Part shown: positions 16,587-23,683 of the stretch, piece by piece | How the letters are laid out: the number at the start of each line of letters is the position of its first letter | Numbering within the stretch: the stretch's first letter is position 1 | Source of the DNA: a virus | Virus record (IMG/VR): IMGVR_UViG_3300032224_001080 | Span: 1 to 60,236 of that record | Direction: 5' to 3' (one strand) | Length of the DNA stretch: 60,236 bases | The notes under the pieces: generated by a model | Told to the model about the DNA's origin: nothing | The model's database searches: none | The model's input: only the letters and a program-made list of their open reading frames with translations | Translations under genes and position numbers: made by a program

Positions 16587-17170
16587 GGTTCTTTTATTTC
16601 TATTAATTTAGATATTTCTTTACCATAAGTAAAGAATTGATTATAAGTGGTATTGAATTTAATTCCAGTTTTATTCTCAGGAATTAAGTCAATAATCTTT
16701 TTATTGTCGGTGATCCATACATCGCATTGTTTCCAATTATCTTCAATATCTTTTGTTTTAATAAATTTAATATTATTACCAAGATACCCATTTTTAGATA
16801 AAAAGAATAATGTTGCAGGTTTAGATTTACCTAATTCATCTAACCCAACTAATGTAAAATTATGTTCGGGGTTATCAAATAAAATTTTGTGTAAATCGGT
16901 AAAAGTAGTTGAATAACTTAATCCAGCATGACCAAATATTTCAATTGGATATTCAATGAATAAAAAGTTTTCAAACTCTTCTTGTGATTGAAATTTGTAA
17001 GAATTTAAAAGATTATCATTTTGAATAGGTTCAGTAACCGCATATTCAAATGTGTTTTCTTCTTCACCTTCAATTATAATGTCACTATTAAAATATGATT
17101 CATTATAATGATAATCAAACTTTTGAATTGTATTTCTTAAAACACCGTCGATACTAATATATATTTCCAT
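16484..17170 (-). CDS. HAD-like protein lacking the nucleophilic aspartate
   Basis: The product has 228 residues from the ATG at 17170. A TTG at 17185 would add five residues but lies in the promoter region. The N-terminus MEIYISIDGVLRN matches HAD motif I (D-x-D-G-V/T), except that the nucleophile is Ser6; the acid/base Asp8 is kept. LFFLSKNGYLGNN (Lys of motif III) and QCDVWITDNKKIID (motif IV-like) follow. It is probably a non-catalytic or altered HAD domain. The 3' end overlaps the next gene by 103 nt. A host-type promoter (TTTA-N19-TATATTTT) ends 4 nt before the ATG. Confidence 0.6.
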   Translation of the reverse strand: MEIYISIDGVLRNTIQKFDYHYNESYFNSDIIIEGEEENTFEYAVTEPIQNDNLLNSYKFQSQEEFENFLFIEYPIEIFGHAGLSYSTTFTDLHKILFDNPEHNFTLVGLDELGKSKPATLFFLSKNGYLGNNIKFIKTKDIEDNWKQCDVWITDNKKIIDLIPENKTGIKFNTTYNQFFTYGKEISKLIEIKEPWLKSLEKTTTLTLTESQRSVEQEEQFQTKTELK

Positions 17171-17174
17171 TGTA

Positions 17175-17205
17175 AAAATATACAACGAATTGAATTATAA
17201 GTAAA
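17175..17205 (-). promoter_or_regulatory. Possible host-type promoter TTTA-N19-TATATTTT
   Basis: A weaker match to the Bacteroidota consensus on the minus strand. It ends 4 nt before the ATG at 17170, the same gap as at 5485 and 34935. Confidence 0.4.
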
Positions 17206-17207
17206 TA

Positions 17208-17942
17208 CTAATCGTACCTATTCAATATTTCACCAATGATAGGGTTCCTTACAATATCTTGCATTCCAAATTCAAATAAACCGATTCCTTTTACATCTTG
17301 TAATCTCATTTTAGCATCATAAAGTCCCGATTTTGTTTTGTCGCGATATTTGTCTGATTGTTCAAGATCACCCGAAATAAAGAATTTAGAATTAAAACCA
17401 ATACGAGTTAATAATAATTTAATTTGAGATGGTGTTGCATTTTGAGCCTCTTCAAAAACAAGAATAGTATTGTCTACATTCCAACCTCTCATATAAGCAA
17501 GTGCCGCAACTTCAATATAACCTTGATCTTTTAATTCTTCACGAGCCTCTTTACCAATAATCTTATTTAAAAGGTAATATGATGGATATATGTATGGATC
17601 TAATTTCTCTTCTAAACCACCTGGAAGTGACCCTAATTTCTCTTCAGCTTCAACTGCGGGTCTAACTATGATAATCTTTTCATACTTGTTAGAATCGTCG
17701 TATAATAGGTCTACTGCACGTTTCATTGCTATGTAGGACTTACCTACACCTGCAGGACCGAAACATAATGTAATTTGATTTTCTCCAAGAATGTTCCAAT
17801 AGGTTTCTTGGTTTTTGGTTAGGAACTTTTCCTTAGGACGTTTGATGATTTGTCTAATCCTATCTTTATGTGATATCTTCTTTTCTTCTACTAATACGGG
17901 TGTTGGTTGGTGAGATGTTTTGGTTCTTGTTTTATACGCCAA
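17208..17942 (-). CDS. phoH: PhoH-like ATPase
   Basis: The 244-residue protein is a PhoH-family P-loop ATPase. Walker A is GPAGVGKS (62-69), a VRPAVEAEEKLGSLPGGLEEKLDPY block follows, and Walker B is ILVFEEAQN with the typical PhoH FEEAQN form. SGDLEQSDK (sensor region) comes next. PhoH proteins are common in T4-like phages, and bacterial relatives have RNA helicase or nuclease partners. The start codon is TTG at 17940-17942, the only plausible start before the conserved core; no ATG lies nearby in frame. A late octamer lies 32 nt upstream and a partial one (TATTTAC) 1 nt upstream. Confidence 0.9.
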   Translation of the reverse strand: MAYKTRTKTSHQPTPVLVEEKKISHKDRIRQIIKRPKEKFLTKNQETYWNILGENQITLCFGPAGVGKSYIAMKRAVDLLYDDSNKYEKIIIVRPAVEAEEKLGSLPGGLEEKLDPYIYPSYYLLNKIIGKEAREELKDQGYIEVAALAYMRGWNVDNTILVFEEAQNATPSQIKLLLTRIGFNSKFFISGDLEQSDKYRDKTKSGLYDAKMRLQDVKGIGLFEFGMQDIVRNPIIGEILNRYD

Positions 17943-17974
17943 AGTAAATAGTTTTAAGGGTTCCGTTTATTGTT

Positions 17975-17982
17975 AATAAATA
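17975..17982 (-). promoter_or_regulatory. Late promoter octamer TATTTATT
   Basis: The octamer lies 32 nt before the phoH TTG start, on the minus strand. Confidence 0.45.
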
Positions 17983-17985
17983 TCA

Positions 17986-18612
17986 TCATTTTCCTGTAGA
18001 TCCAAATCCACCACTACCTCTTTCAGTATCAGATAATTCAGGAACCTCAGTCATATATATTGTAGGATAAGGTAATATGATAATCTGTGCACCTCTTTCA
18101 CCCACTTTATATTTAATTGAATCCAAACCTTGGGTTTTCTTAAATGTTGCTTGTAATTCTCCTCTGTACCCACTATCAATAACACCAATACAATTTGATA
18201 ATATTAAATCTTGATTTCTAACTGATGAACGAGGAAATACTAACCCGACATAACCTTTAGGAATTTCCATTGCAATACCAAAACCATACGATACACTAAA
18301 TGATGTATTTTCAATTTCTTTTGTGATTGTTAAATCCATACCAGCATCACCAACTTTTGAGTATGATGGGATAATCGCATTTGAGTCTAACTTTTTTACT
18401 TTAACTAAAACACCACCACCCGTCATTGTTGGTTGGGTGTTAATTATATTTTGTTCAGTAACAAGAGGAGTTCCTAAATCTTCTTGTAATTTATTTAATA
18501 AACCATTTAATTCAGTAACAAAATTTAAATCAATTTCATCATCATCCGAACCTATTGTTTTTTCAAAATTTTCTAATTGTTTAAGATAATTTTCAACATC
18601 TTCTTTTTCCAT
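17986..18612 (-). CDS. dut: dUTP pyrophosphatase (dUTPase) with N-terminal extension
   Basis: The 208-residue protein has all five trimeric-dUTPase motifs: DAGMDL (89-94), PRSSV (127-131), GVIDSGYRGEL (143-153), GERGAQIIIL (171-180) and the C-terminal RGSGGFGSTG (198-207). It hydrolyses dUTP to dUMP and pyrophosphate, keeping uracil out of phage DNA and supplying dTMP synthesis. About 65 N-terminal residues, acidic and helical (LKQLENFEKTIGSDDDE), precede the domain and are not part of the standard enzyme of about 150 residues; they could mediate an interaction. It lies 1 nt after an upstream small gene. Confidence 0.95.
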   Translation of the reverse strand: MEKEDVENYLKQLENFEKTIGSDDDEIDLNFVTELNGLLNKLQEDLGTPLVTEQNIINTQPTMTGGGVLVKVKKLDSNAIIPSYSKVGDAGMDLTITKEIENTSFSVSYGFGIAMEIPKGYVGLVFPRSSVRNQDLILSNCIGVIDSGYRGELQATFKKTQGLDSIKYKVGERGAQIIILPYPTIYMTEVPELSDTERGSGGFGSTGK

Positions 18613-18613
18613 A

Positions 18614-18829
18614 CTATTTGTTTTTCTTTTCTTCCAACCATTTATCTAATGCCTTAATTCTTTGTTTAAGGTTATCATCTTGTGGACGTAAACATATCTC
18701 CACAAATAAATCGGTAATTCTTACCAATTCCTCTAAAGTAACTGAAACACCAACTGATGTTACATATTCCAATGCCATTTTACTTTGCGATTGACGCATA
18801 ATTTGTATTTCACGACTATAGAATTCCAT
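18614..18829 (-). CDS. Hypothetical small helical protein
   Basis: The 71-residue protein is not recognised. Its middle (VTLEELVRITDLFVEICLRPQ) looks like a compact helix pair, and it ends in a Lys-rich tail. It is co-directional with dut, separated by 1 nt, so the two are co-translated. Confidence 0.65.
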   Translation of the reverse strand: MEFYSREIQIMRQSQSKMALEYVTSVGVSVTLEELVRITDLFVEICLRPQDDNLKQRIKALDKWLEEKKNK

Positions 18830-18848
18830 ATCAGTTGGTGTTTAATTG

Positions 18849-19085
18849 TTATTTACTTTTGTAATACTCGGGTGTGTTCTTTTCGTCAATGACACACTCA
18901 ATTGGGAATTTAGCGACACTTAAACTTTCACTACCTCTAATGTCACCTTCACGATATCTTGCGGCAACAATTGTTGCTTCTTCTACCGATTCAGCTTGAA
19001 TTACGTATTTTACTTTTTTAACACGAGGGTTCCCTTCTCTGTCCATTTGTTCGGTTTCATAACCGATTGTAACTTGATAATACAT
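18849..19085 (-). CDS. Small protein resembling DUF4494
   Basis: The 78-residue protein reads YYQVTIGYETEQM, KKVKYVIQAESVEEA, FPIECVIDEK. This resembles the DUF4494 proteins of Bacteroidota and their phages, which begin with a W/Y-x-x-x-V strand and carry an A-E-S/T-x-x-E-A-E helix. The function of that family is unknown to me. It lies between a glycosyltransferase and the 71-residue gene, all on the minus strand. The family call is moderate and unsearched. Confidence 0.55.
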   Translation of the reverse strand: MYYQVTIGYETEQMDREGNPRVKKVKYVIQAESVEEATIVAARYREGDIRGSESLSVAKFPIECVIDEKNTPEYYKSK

Positions 19086-19092
19086 GTTGTTT

Positions 19093-20313
19093 TTATTTTA
19101 TAATTGATTTAAAAAATTCTACTCTATCTTTACATACTTTTTTTAATGAATATGTATCTTTTACTGTTTCATATAAACGATTACCTAAGTCTTCAATCAT
19201 ATTAGGATTTTCAACTAAACGTTTCATATGTTTTGCCCAATCTTTATGGTTCTTTTTAGAACCTACTAATAATGCGTTTCCTTTATTATTAAACTTACCT
19301 TCATCAACCGCAGAAATTAAATCAATTGTAAATGGATCCACATCACTTGCAATGATTGCCTTTTTAAAGAAACCAGCTTCAATAACTTTAAGTTGTGATT
19401 TATTTGCGTTGAATACTGAATCAACTAAAGGTGCTAATGATACATCAAATGTATTATAGTTTGTTGCGTATGTATTAATATCTTTAGTCCATCTTCTTCT
19501 ATATGGTTCATCTATGTCGTTATAATCTCCTTGAGTAAAGGTTCCTAAATAATTTTTATATTCAGAACTTAATACTTTAAAATCATCTGTGAAAAATCCT
19601 TCATATTTGTACCATACTGTTTCTGTTGGTTGTATAGGTCTTTGTTGTTGTTTACCTTCTTGATCAATAACAGTTACACTACCTCTTGTATCAAACCCAC
19701 ATAAAACGAATTGTACTTTATCTTTAAATAAATTATATGTGGAAGAAATTCCATTTGACATTAACTCTAAATCGTGTAAATGTGATGACCCACCTAACCA
19801 ACCAAATCTAACTTTATCTGATTGAACAGGTTTATTTTGAAACTGTGGTTCATCTTCATTTACCGCATTTGGAAAAACAACAACATTACTAACTTTTAAT
19901 TTATCTTTAATCGTTTTTGCAAATATTGAAGTTGTGGTGCTAACATAATCAACGGCCTTTAACATGTCAATTTTCATTTCACCAACTTTATTCATTTTAA
20001 TTGCCATATACATTGGATGCCTTTGATCAACAAACCATAGATCATCAATATCCATTATAGTAATAATACCTTTGGATTTTAACCAATTAATTCTTTTAAT
20101 GTTATGTTCGTGATTTGTTTGATGGATAAAAGTATGAAAAACTACAATATCGTAGTTTAAAAAATAATCATCTCTATCTTCCGCATTATACGAAATATCT
20201 ACGTGAATATCCTCTGAATGTTTATCTGAAATGAATACAAATGGATCCATCATTCTAAACTTACCCACACCATGCTTATCCGATGGAATTGCTAAAATTC
20301 TAATTTTTGACAT
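19093..20313 (-). CDS. Glycosyltransferase, GT-B type
   Basis: The 406-residue protein begins KIRILAIPSDKHGVGKFRMMDPF, with the glycine-rich first loop of GT-B enzymes. ITIMDIDDLWF follows near 95-105, then VVVFPNAVNE (about 145-155), RFGWLGGSSHLHDL (donor-domain first strand, about 169-182), VQFVLCGFD, and VSLAPLVDSVFNANKSQLKVIEAGFFKKAIIASD. The last segment is the usual nucleotide-sugar-binding region with an E-A-G in the place of the GT4 E-x-x-A-x-G. It is the third glycosyltransferase in this stretch. A host-type promoter 20 nt upstream of the ATG suggests expression separate from late genes. Confidence 0.8.
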   Translation of the reverse strand: MSKIRILAIPSDKHGVGKFRMMDPFVFISDKHSEDIHVDISYNAEDRDDYFLNYDIVVFHTFIHQTNHEHNIKRINWLKSKGIITIMDIDDLWFVDQRHPMYMAIKMNKVGEMKIDMLKAVDYVSTTTSIFAKTIKDKLKVSNVVVFPNAVNEDEPQFQNKPVQSDKVRFGWLGGSSHLHDLELMSNGISSTYNLFKDKVQFVLCGFDTRGSVTVIDQEGKQQQRPIQPTETVWYKYEGFFTDDFKVLSSEYKNYLGTFTQGDYNDIDEPYRRRWTKDINTYATNYNTFDVSLAPLVDSVFNANKSQLKVIEAGFFKKAIIASDVDPFTIDLISAVDEGKFNNKGNALLVGSKKNHKDWAKHMKRLVENPNMIEDLGNRLYETVKDTYSLKKVCKDRVEFFKSIIK

Positions 20314-20333
20314 TTAAATTAACTTATATGTCT

Positions 20334-20364
20334 AAAATATAACTAAAAAATTTGAGAAAACAAA
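20334..20364 (-). promoter_or_regulatory. Host-type promoter TTTG-N19-TATATTTT
   Basis: On the minus strand, TTTG (20361-20364) and TATATTTT (20334-20341) are separated by 19 nt. The element ends 20 nt before the ATG at 20313. Confidence 0.5.
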
Positions 20365-20365
20365 A

Positions 20366-20935
20366 TTACTTGGCTTTATTTACTCCTGTAATTTTACCCT
20401 TGAAAATAGAGTCTCCCACCTTCAATACTAAATTTTCATTAATAGATGATGTTGTGGATGCTGTAAGGATTTGATTTAATTTTTCATCCATTACTTTACG
20501 AACTGTATTTTCAATTAGAACCGCGATTGCATTCATATCAATATTGTTATTAACAATAGTTTGTTTTGTTTGTGCAGATGGTCTTGTTGCAACACCTTCT
20601 TGTTCCATTAAACGTTTTGCACCTTTAACAAAATCCATATCTAAAGTATCATTTAAAGAAATTTGTTGAATTGGGTTTTCCATCATTGCTTTTTTAATAG
20701 CGTCGGGTAACTTTGAATTTTGAATTTTATCAATATCCATATTACCACCTACAGGTCTTGTATTAGGTTGTTGAGGTGTTTGCATTTCCATTAATTCTGA
20801 AGGATCAGATCTTAACATTTCACTATTAACATGACCTCTTTCATAATTTCCACCATCAACTTTATTCATTACTTTCTTTGCTTGTACTAACTTTTTCATT
20901 AAATCGTTAGATGATATTGATCCTTGTTGTGCCAT
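20366..20935 (-). CDS. Hypothetical virion-type protein
   Basis: The 189-residue protein is Gln/Asn/Met-rich with predicted helices at 10-25 and 125-155 (MNAIAVLIENTVRKVMDEKL) and a C-terminal beta hairpin (LVLKVGDSIFKGKITGVNKAK). No family is recognised, though such an end occurs in T4-like structural proteins. A late octamer 3 nt before the ATG places it with late genes. Confidence 0.6.
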   Translation of the reverse strand: MAQQGSISSNDLMKKLVQAKKVMNKVDGGNYERGHVNSEMLRSDPSELMEMQTPQQPNTRPVGGNMDIDKIQNSKLPDAIKKAMMENPIQQISLNDTLDMDFVKGAKRLMEQEGVATRPSAQTKQTIVNNNIDMNAIAVLIENTVRKVMDEKLNQILTASTTSSINENLVLKVGDSIFKGKITGVNKAK

Positions 20936-20938
20936 GTT

Positions 20939-20946
20939 AATAAATA
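20939..20946 (-). promoter_or_regulatory. Late promoter octamer TATTTATT
   Basis: The octamer on the minus strand ends 3 nt before the ATG at 20935. Confidence 0.55.
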
Positions 20947-20968
20947 TTTTATATTATAATAAACTATT

Positions 20969-21718
20969 TTAAGAAAACATTAAACGTTTAATGTTTTTAA
21001 TACTTTCTTGTAAATTTTTATTTTCCTCATCTTCCTCAGGATTTGCAACTGGTTTTTCTATTTGTTTTGGTTGAGGTAATTCTTGTGTTTTTGGTTCCGT
21101 TGTTTTAGGTTCTGTTGGTGTAGGTTCAGGTTTTGTTACAACTTTCTCAGGTTTAGTTTGAGTTTTTGGTTGTGGTAATTCCGTTGTTTTTGGTTCCTCG
21201 GGTGTAGTCGTTGTTGTCGGTTCAACACTTGGAGTTGGTTGAGTTGTTGCAGTTGCCGAAGGGACACTTGGTTTTGGTTTAACAATCCTTGGTTTTTTAA
21301 CCTCAGGTTTATTTGTCCAATCTGTAGTTACATATGTAACACTCATAGATCTATCATCACCTTCTTTATAATCGGGTCTTTTCTGATCAAATGTTTCATC
21401 ACTAACTCTTAGATCGCTCATTCTACTAACCATAAAAGTTCTCCAACCTGTTTTATCAAATCCTTTTTTGGATACTGAAGGTGGTTGGACATATGCACGA
21501 ATAACTAAATTACCTCTTTTACTTAACCCTAAAGCCACGGCTTCAGCGTCAATTCTTTTACCAGGTTTAACACTATCTTTCGCAGGTTTTCTTGGACCTG
21601 TATAAAAAAAAGAAATCTTATTCCTATTTTTGATTGAGTCAACTATAGGTTTAGTTTTTGATGTCTTTAAAATATTTTGTTCTTCAAGTATTTTGAAGAT
21701 TGTATTTGTAAAACTCAT
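20969..21718 (-). CDS. WYL-like domain protein with Pro/Thr linker and C-terminal tag
   Basis: In this 249-residue protein, residues about 25-120 resemble a WYL-type ligand-binding SH3-like fold: KISFFYTGPR, KRIDAEAVALGLSKRGNLVIRAYVQP, GWRTFMVSRMSDLRV. WYL domains usually sense nucleic acid or nucleotides in bacterial regulators. Here there is no helix-turn-helix. A Pro/Thr/Glu/Lys linker fills about 145-230. The last 15 residues (NLQESIKNIKRLMFS) repeat the helix motif seen at the scaffold C-terminus. The start shares 1 nt with the upstream stop. The tag and late-gene neighbours make a virion protein possible; this is an inference. Confidence 0.6.
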   Translation of the reverse strand: MSFTNTIFKILEEQNILKTSKTKPIVDSIKNRNKISFFYTGPRKPAKDSVKPGKRIDAEAVALGLSKRGNLVIRAYVQPPSVSKKGFDKTGWRTFMVSRMSDLRVSDETFDQKRPDYKEGDDRSMSVTYVTTDWTNKPEVKKPRIVKPKPSVPSATATTQPTPSVEPTTTTTPEEPKTTELPQPKTQTKPEKVVTKPEPTPTEPKTTEPKTQELPQPKQIEKPVANPEEDEENKNLQESIKNIKRLMFS

Positions 21719-22410
21719 TACGTTGTTGGATGTCTATTATATTCTTTTTTAGAGTTATAACTATTCTTACCGGTATTTTCTGTTCTTTTTAATATATCGG
21801 TTGTAGACCCTATAGTTCCGTTTTCATCTTTTTGTCCTTTACCATTTTCATCTCCGTCAGAAATTGCATCAGGATTTGTACTATTATATTGATTCTTTTT
21901 ATTAAACTTATTTTTAACTAAATTTTCAGTTCTTTTTAATACATCAGTTTTAGTACCTACTTGACCTGTTTCGCCTTTTTGTCCTTTACCAAAATCATCA
22001 CCATTAGAAATTGCATTAGGATTGTTAACACCATATTGATTATGTGATCCGTATGTATTTTTACCCATTAATAAATTTCTATTTGAGATATCTACAGACG
22101 TTCCAATTGCAACATTATCTTCTTTTTGACCTCTACCTTTAGTATCGCCGTCCGCCAATGCATTTGGATTTGTTAAACTATATTGGTTATTTTCATTGTA
22201 AATATTCCTACCCGTATTTGTTATTCTATTCTGTATATCTGTAGAAGAACCAACGGTACCATAATCACCTCTTTGTCCTTTTCCCTTATCATCACCATTA
22301 GATAACGCATCAACGTTTTGACTGTTGTATAAGTTTTTTTCACCATAAGAATTTCTTGTTAGAGATTCTTTTCTAAATTGTTCTGATATTTGATCTAATT
22401 TTGTTGCCAT
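21718..22410 (-). CDS. Repeat protein with four 49-residue units
   Basis: After a 19-residue lead, the 230-residue protein consists of four tandem units of 49 residues plus a partial fifth. Each unit has the form N-x-Y-x3-N-x-x-A-x-x-x-G-D-x-x-G-x-G-Q, then G-T/S-x3-D-x-x-x-R and a final K/R-N. The protein is hydrophilic with almost no Cys. The invariant NGDxxGxGQ loop could bind metal or adopt a repeated turn. I know no function. Start and stop are tightly spaced with neighbours in a virion-type operon. Confidence 0.7.
   Translation of the reverse strand: MATKLDQISEQFRKESLTRNSYGEKNLYNSQNVDALSNGDDKGKGQRGDYGTVGSSTDIQNRITNTGRNIYNENNQYSLTNPNALADGDTKGRGQKEDNVAIGTSVDISNRNLLMGKNTYGSHNQYGVNNPNAISNGDDFGKGQKGETGQVGTKTDVLKRTENLVKNKFNKKNQYNSTNPDAISDGDENGKGQKDENGTIGSTTDILKRTENTGKNSYNSKKEYNRHPTT
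21721..22353 (-). repeat. Tandem coding repeat, period 147 nt
   Basis: Four units encode 49 residues each plus a partial unit, diverged at DNA level but with conserved GD-x-x-GKGQ and TD-x-x-x-R cores. Confidence 0.8.
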
Positions 22411-22411
22411 A

Positions 22412-22903
22412 TTATAACATTAATTTTTTTATTCTTTTAACTTGTTCAAATAAACCAGTTAATTTTATTGACGACACTGAATTTTTTTCTGAATTAGAAT
22501 TAAATTTAAATGAAGGTAACCAACTTGATTTTTTTGTATGTTTTTTTAAGAAACTATTTTTTCTTTCTCCCGTTGTACTTGAAATATCATCAGCTTGTTT
22601 TCTACCTTCTTTTCTATTTTGAATTAAATCTCTCTCACCCTGAAGATATTGTTTTGACCATGTATCCATTAGATCACCACCAGCCAAGTCATACCTAACT
22701 CTATCAGCAACTTTATCCATACCTTGTATGTCATGAATAATACGTTTAAGTTGACCATATGTTACTTTTTTATCAGTTAATAGTTTTTTTGCTCTCATTA
22801 CCCCATGCACATTTTGACCATTAAGACCGGTAACCGTATGGTTGATCTTGTCTAATATGTTTTGGGGTAAATCAAAATCCCTATGTTTTAACTCTTTATT
22901 CAT
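22412..22903 (-). CDS. Hypothetical protein with C-terminal IKxLM tag
   Basis: The 163-residue basic protein is not recognised. A helical core (about 10-95) includes GVMRAKKLLTDKKVTYGQLKRI and LMDTWSKQYLQGERDL. A Ser/Lys-rich linker follows, and the last residues LFEQVKRIKKLML resemble the ends of the WYL-like protein and the scaffold. Its start overlaps the upstream gene by 8 nt. Possibly a virion-internal protein. Confidence 0.6.
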   Translation of the reverse strand: MNKELKHRDFDLPQNILDKINHTVTGLNGQNVHGVMRAKKLLTDKKVTYGQLKRIIHDIQGMDKVADRVRYDLAGGDLMDTWSKQYLQGERDLIQNRKEGRKQADDISSTTGERKNSFLKKHTKKSSWLPSFKFNSNSEKNSVSSIKLTGLFEQVKRIKKLML

Positions 22904-23630
22904 TATCGTCTTTAAGTCCTTTCAAAATATGATCTGGTTTAAGACCATAAGTTTTCATACTATTTTTAAGTGATTTTATTTGTTTTGCAACTATTGGATT
23001 GATTTCAATTTCTTCAACCTCTTCTTCTTTGGATAAAACATCATTATCTTTTCCTTTTTGTTTTAAAAGGTTATCAATGTATTCTTCCATGAATTTTTTA
23101 GGGTTTTCTACCAATCTCACCTTATCGTCAGGTAATTTTGGATCATATCCCATTTGTCCTAATCTATCTTCCAATTCCTTTGGATCAGTTACACCCAACT
23201 CAATAAATTTCTTTTTAGCTTCTTCATAACTAGCATCATCCATAATTGTATCTTCAGCACCTAATGCTTTACTCATATCAGACTCACCCCAATATCTTCT
23301 GAATCCCATACCTAATTTTGGTGATATTGATGATTGACCTGCTCCTGTTAATGCCACTTCGTCACTTGTTGAGTTTGATGTTATTTCAGCTCTTGAGTTA
23401 GTTGGTTTTTTACTTTTTGCAAAATTACCCGCAGCATCCACAATTTCATCAACCTCTTCCTCTTTTTCTACTTTATCAGGGATTTTACTATAATCTGTTT
23501 TATCAGAAAACTCTTTGGCCCATTTAGCCCATTTCTTGTTTTTACCACCTTTAGCCTTAGCATAGAAGAATCTTTGTTGTGCTTTTGACGCAAATTTCTC
23601 CTCAATTACCTGTTTTATAAAATTATTCAT
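22896..23630 (-). CDS. Hypothetical virion-type protein with KAQQRFFYAKAK N-terminal cassette
   Basis: In this 244-residue protein, residues about 10-50 (FASKAQQRFFYAKAKGGK, WAKEFSDKTDYSKIP) match a short basic cassette common in phage proteins and resembling DUF3008. The middle (80-150) contains GMGFRRYWGESD. The C-terminal third is acidic, then helical (PIVAKQIKSLKNSMKTYGL). Function unknown. A late octamer lies 15 nt upstream, heading the operon that runs to 20969. Confidence 0.6.
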   Translation of the reverse strand: MNNFIKQVIEEKFASKAQQRFFYAKAKGGKNKKWAKWAKEFSDKTDYSKIPDKVEKEEEVDEIVDAAGNFAKSKKPTNSRAEITSNSTSDEVALTGAGQSSISPKLGMGFRRYWGESDMSKALGAEDTIMDDASYEEAKKKFIELGVTDPKELEDRLGQMGYDPKLPDDKVRLVENPKKFMEEYIDNLLKQKGKDNDVLSKEEEVEEIEINPIVAKQIKSLKNSMKTYGLKPDHILKGLKDDNE

Positions 23631-23645
23631 CTAAATAGACTTTTA

Positions 23646-23653
23646 TATAAATA
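23646..23653 (-). promoter_or_regulatory. Late promoter octamer TATTTATA
   Basis: The octamer on the minus strand lies 15 nt before the ATG at 23630. A plus-strand octamer starts 17 bp away, making a divergent late promoter pair. Confidence 0.55.
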
Positions 23654-23670
23654 TCAAATGTTATGAAAGA

Positions 23671-23678
23671 TATTTATA
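23671..23678 (+). promoter_or_regulatory. Late promoter octamer TATTTATA
   Basis: The octamer lies 5 nt before the ATG at 23684. Confidence 0.55.
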
Positions 23679-23683
23679 TTATA

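Noticed and set aside
23663-23683. Upstream ATG of the first fibre gene
   Set aside because: The late octamer lies between this ATG and the next one, so a transcript from that promoter starts at or after the second ATG.
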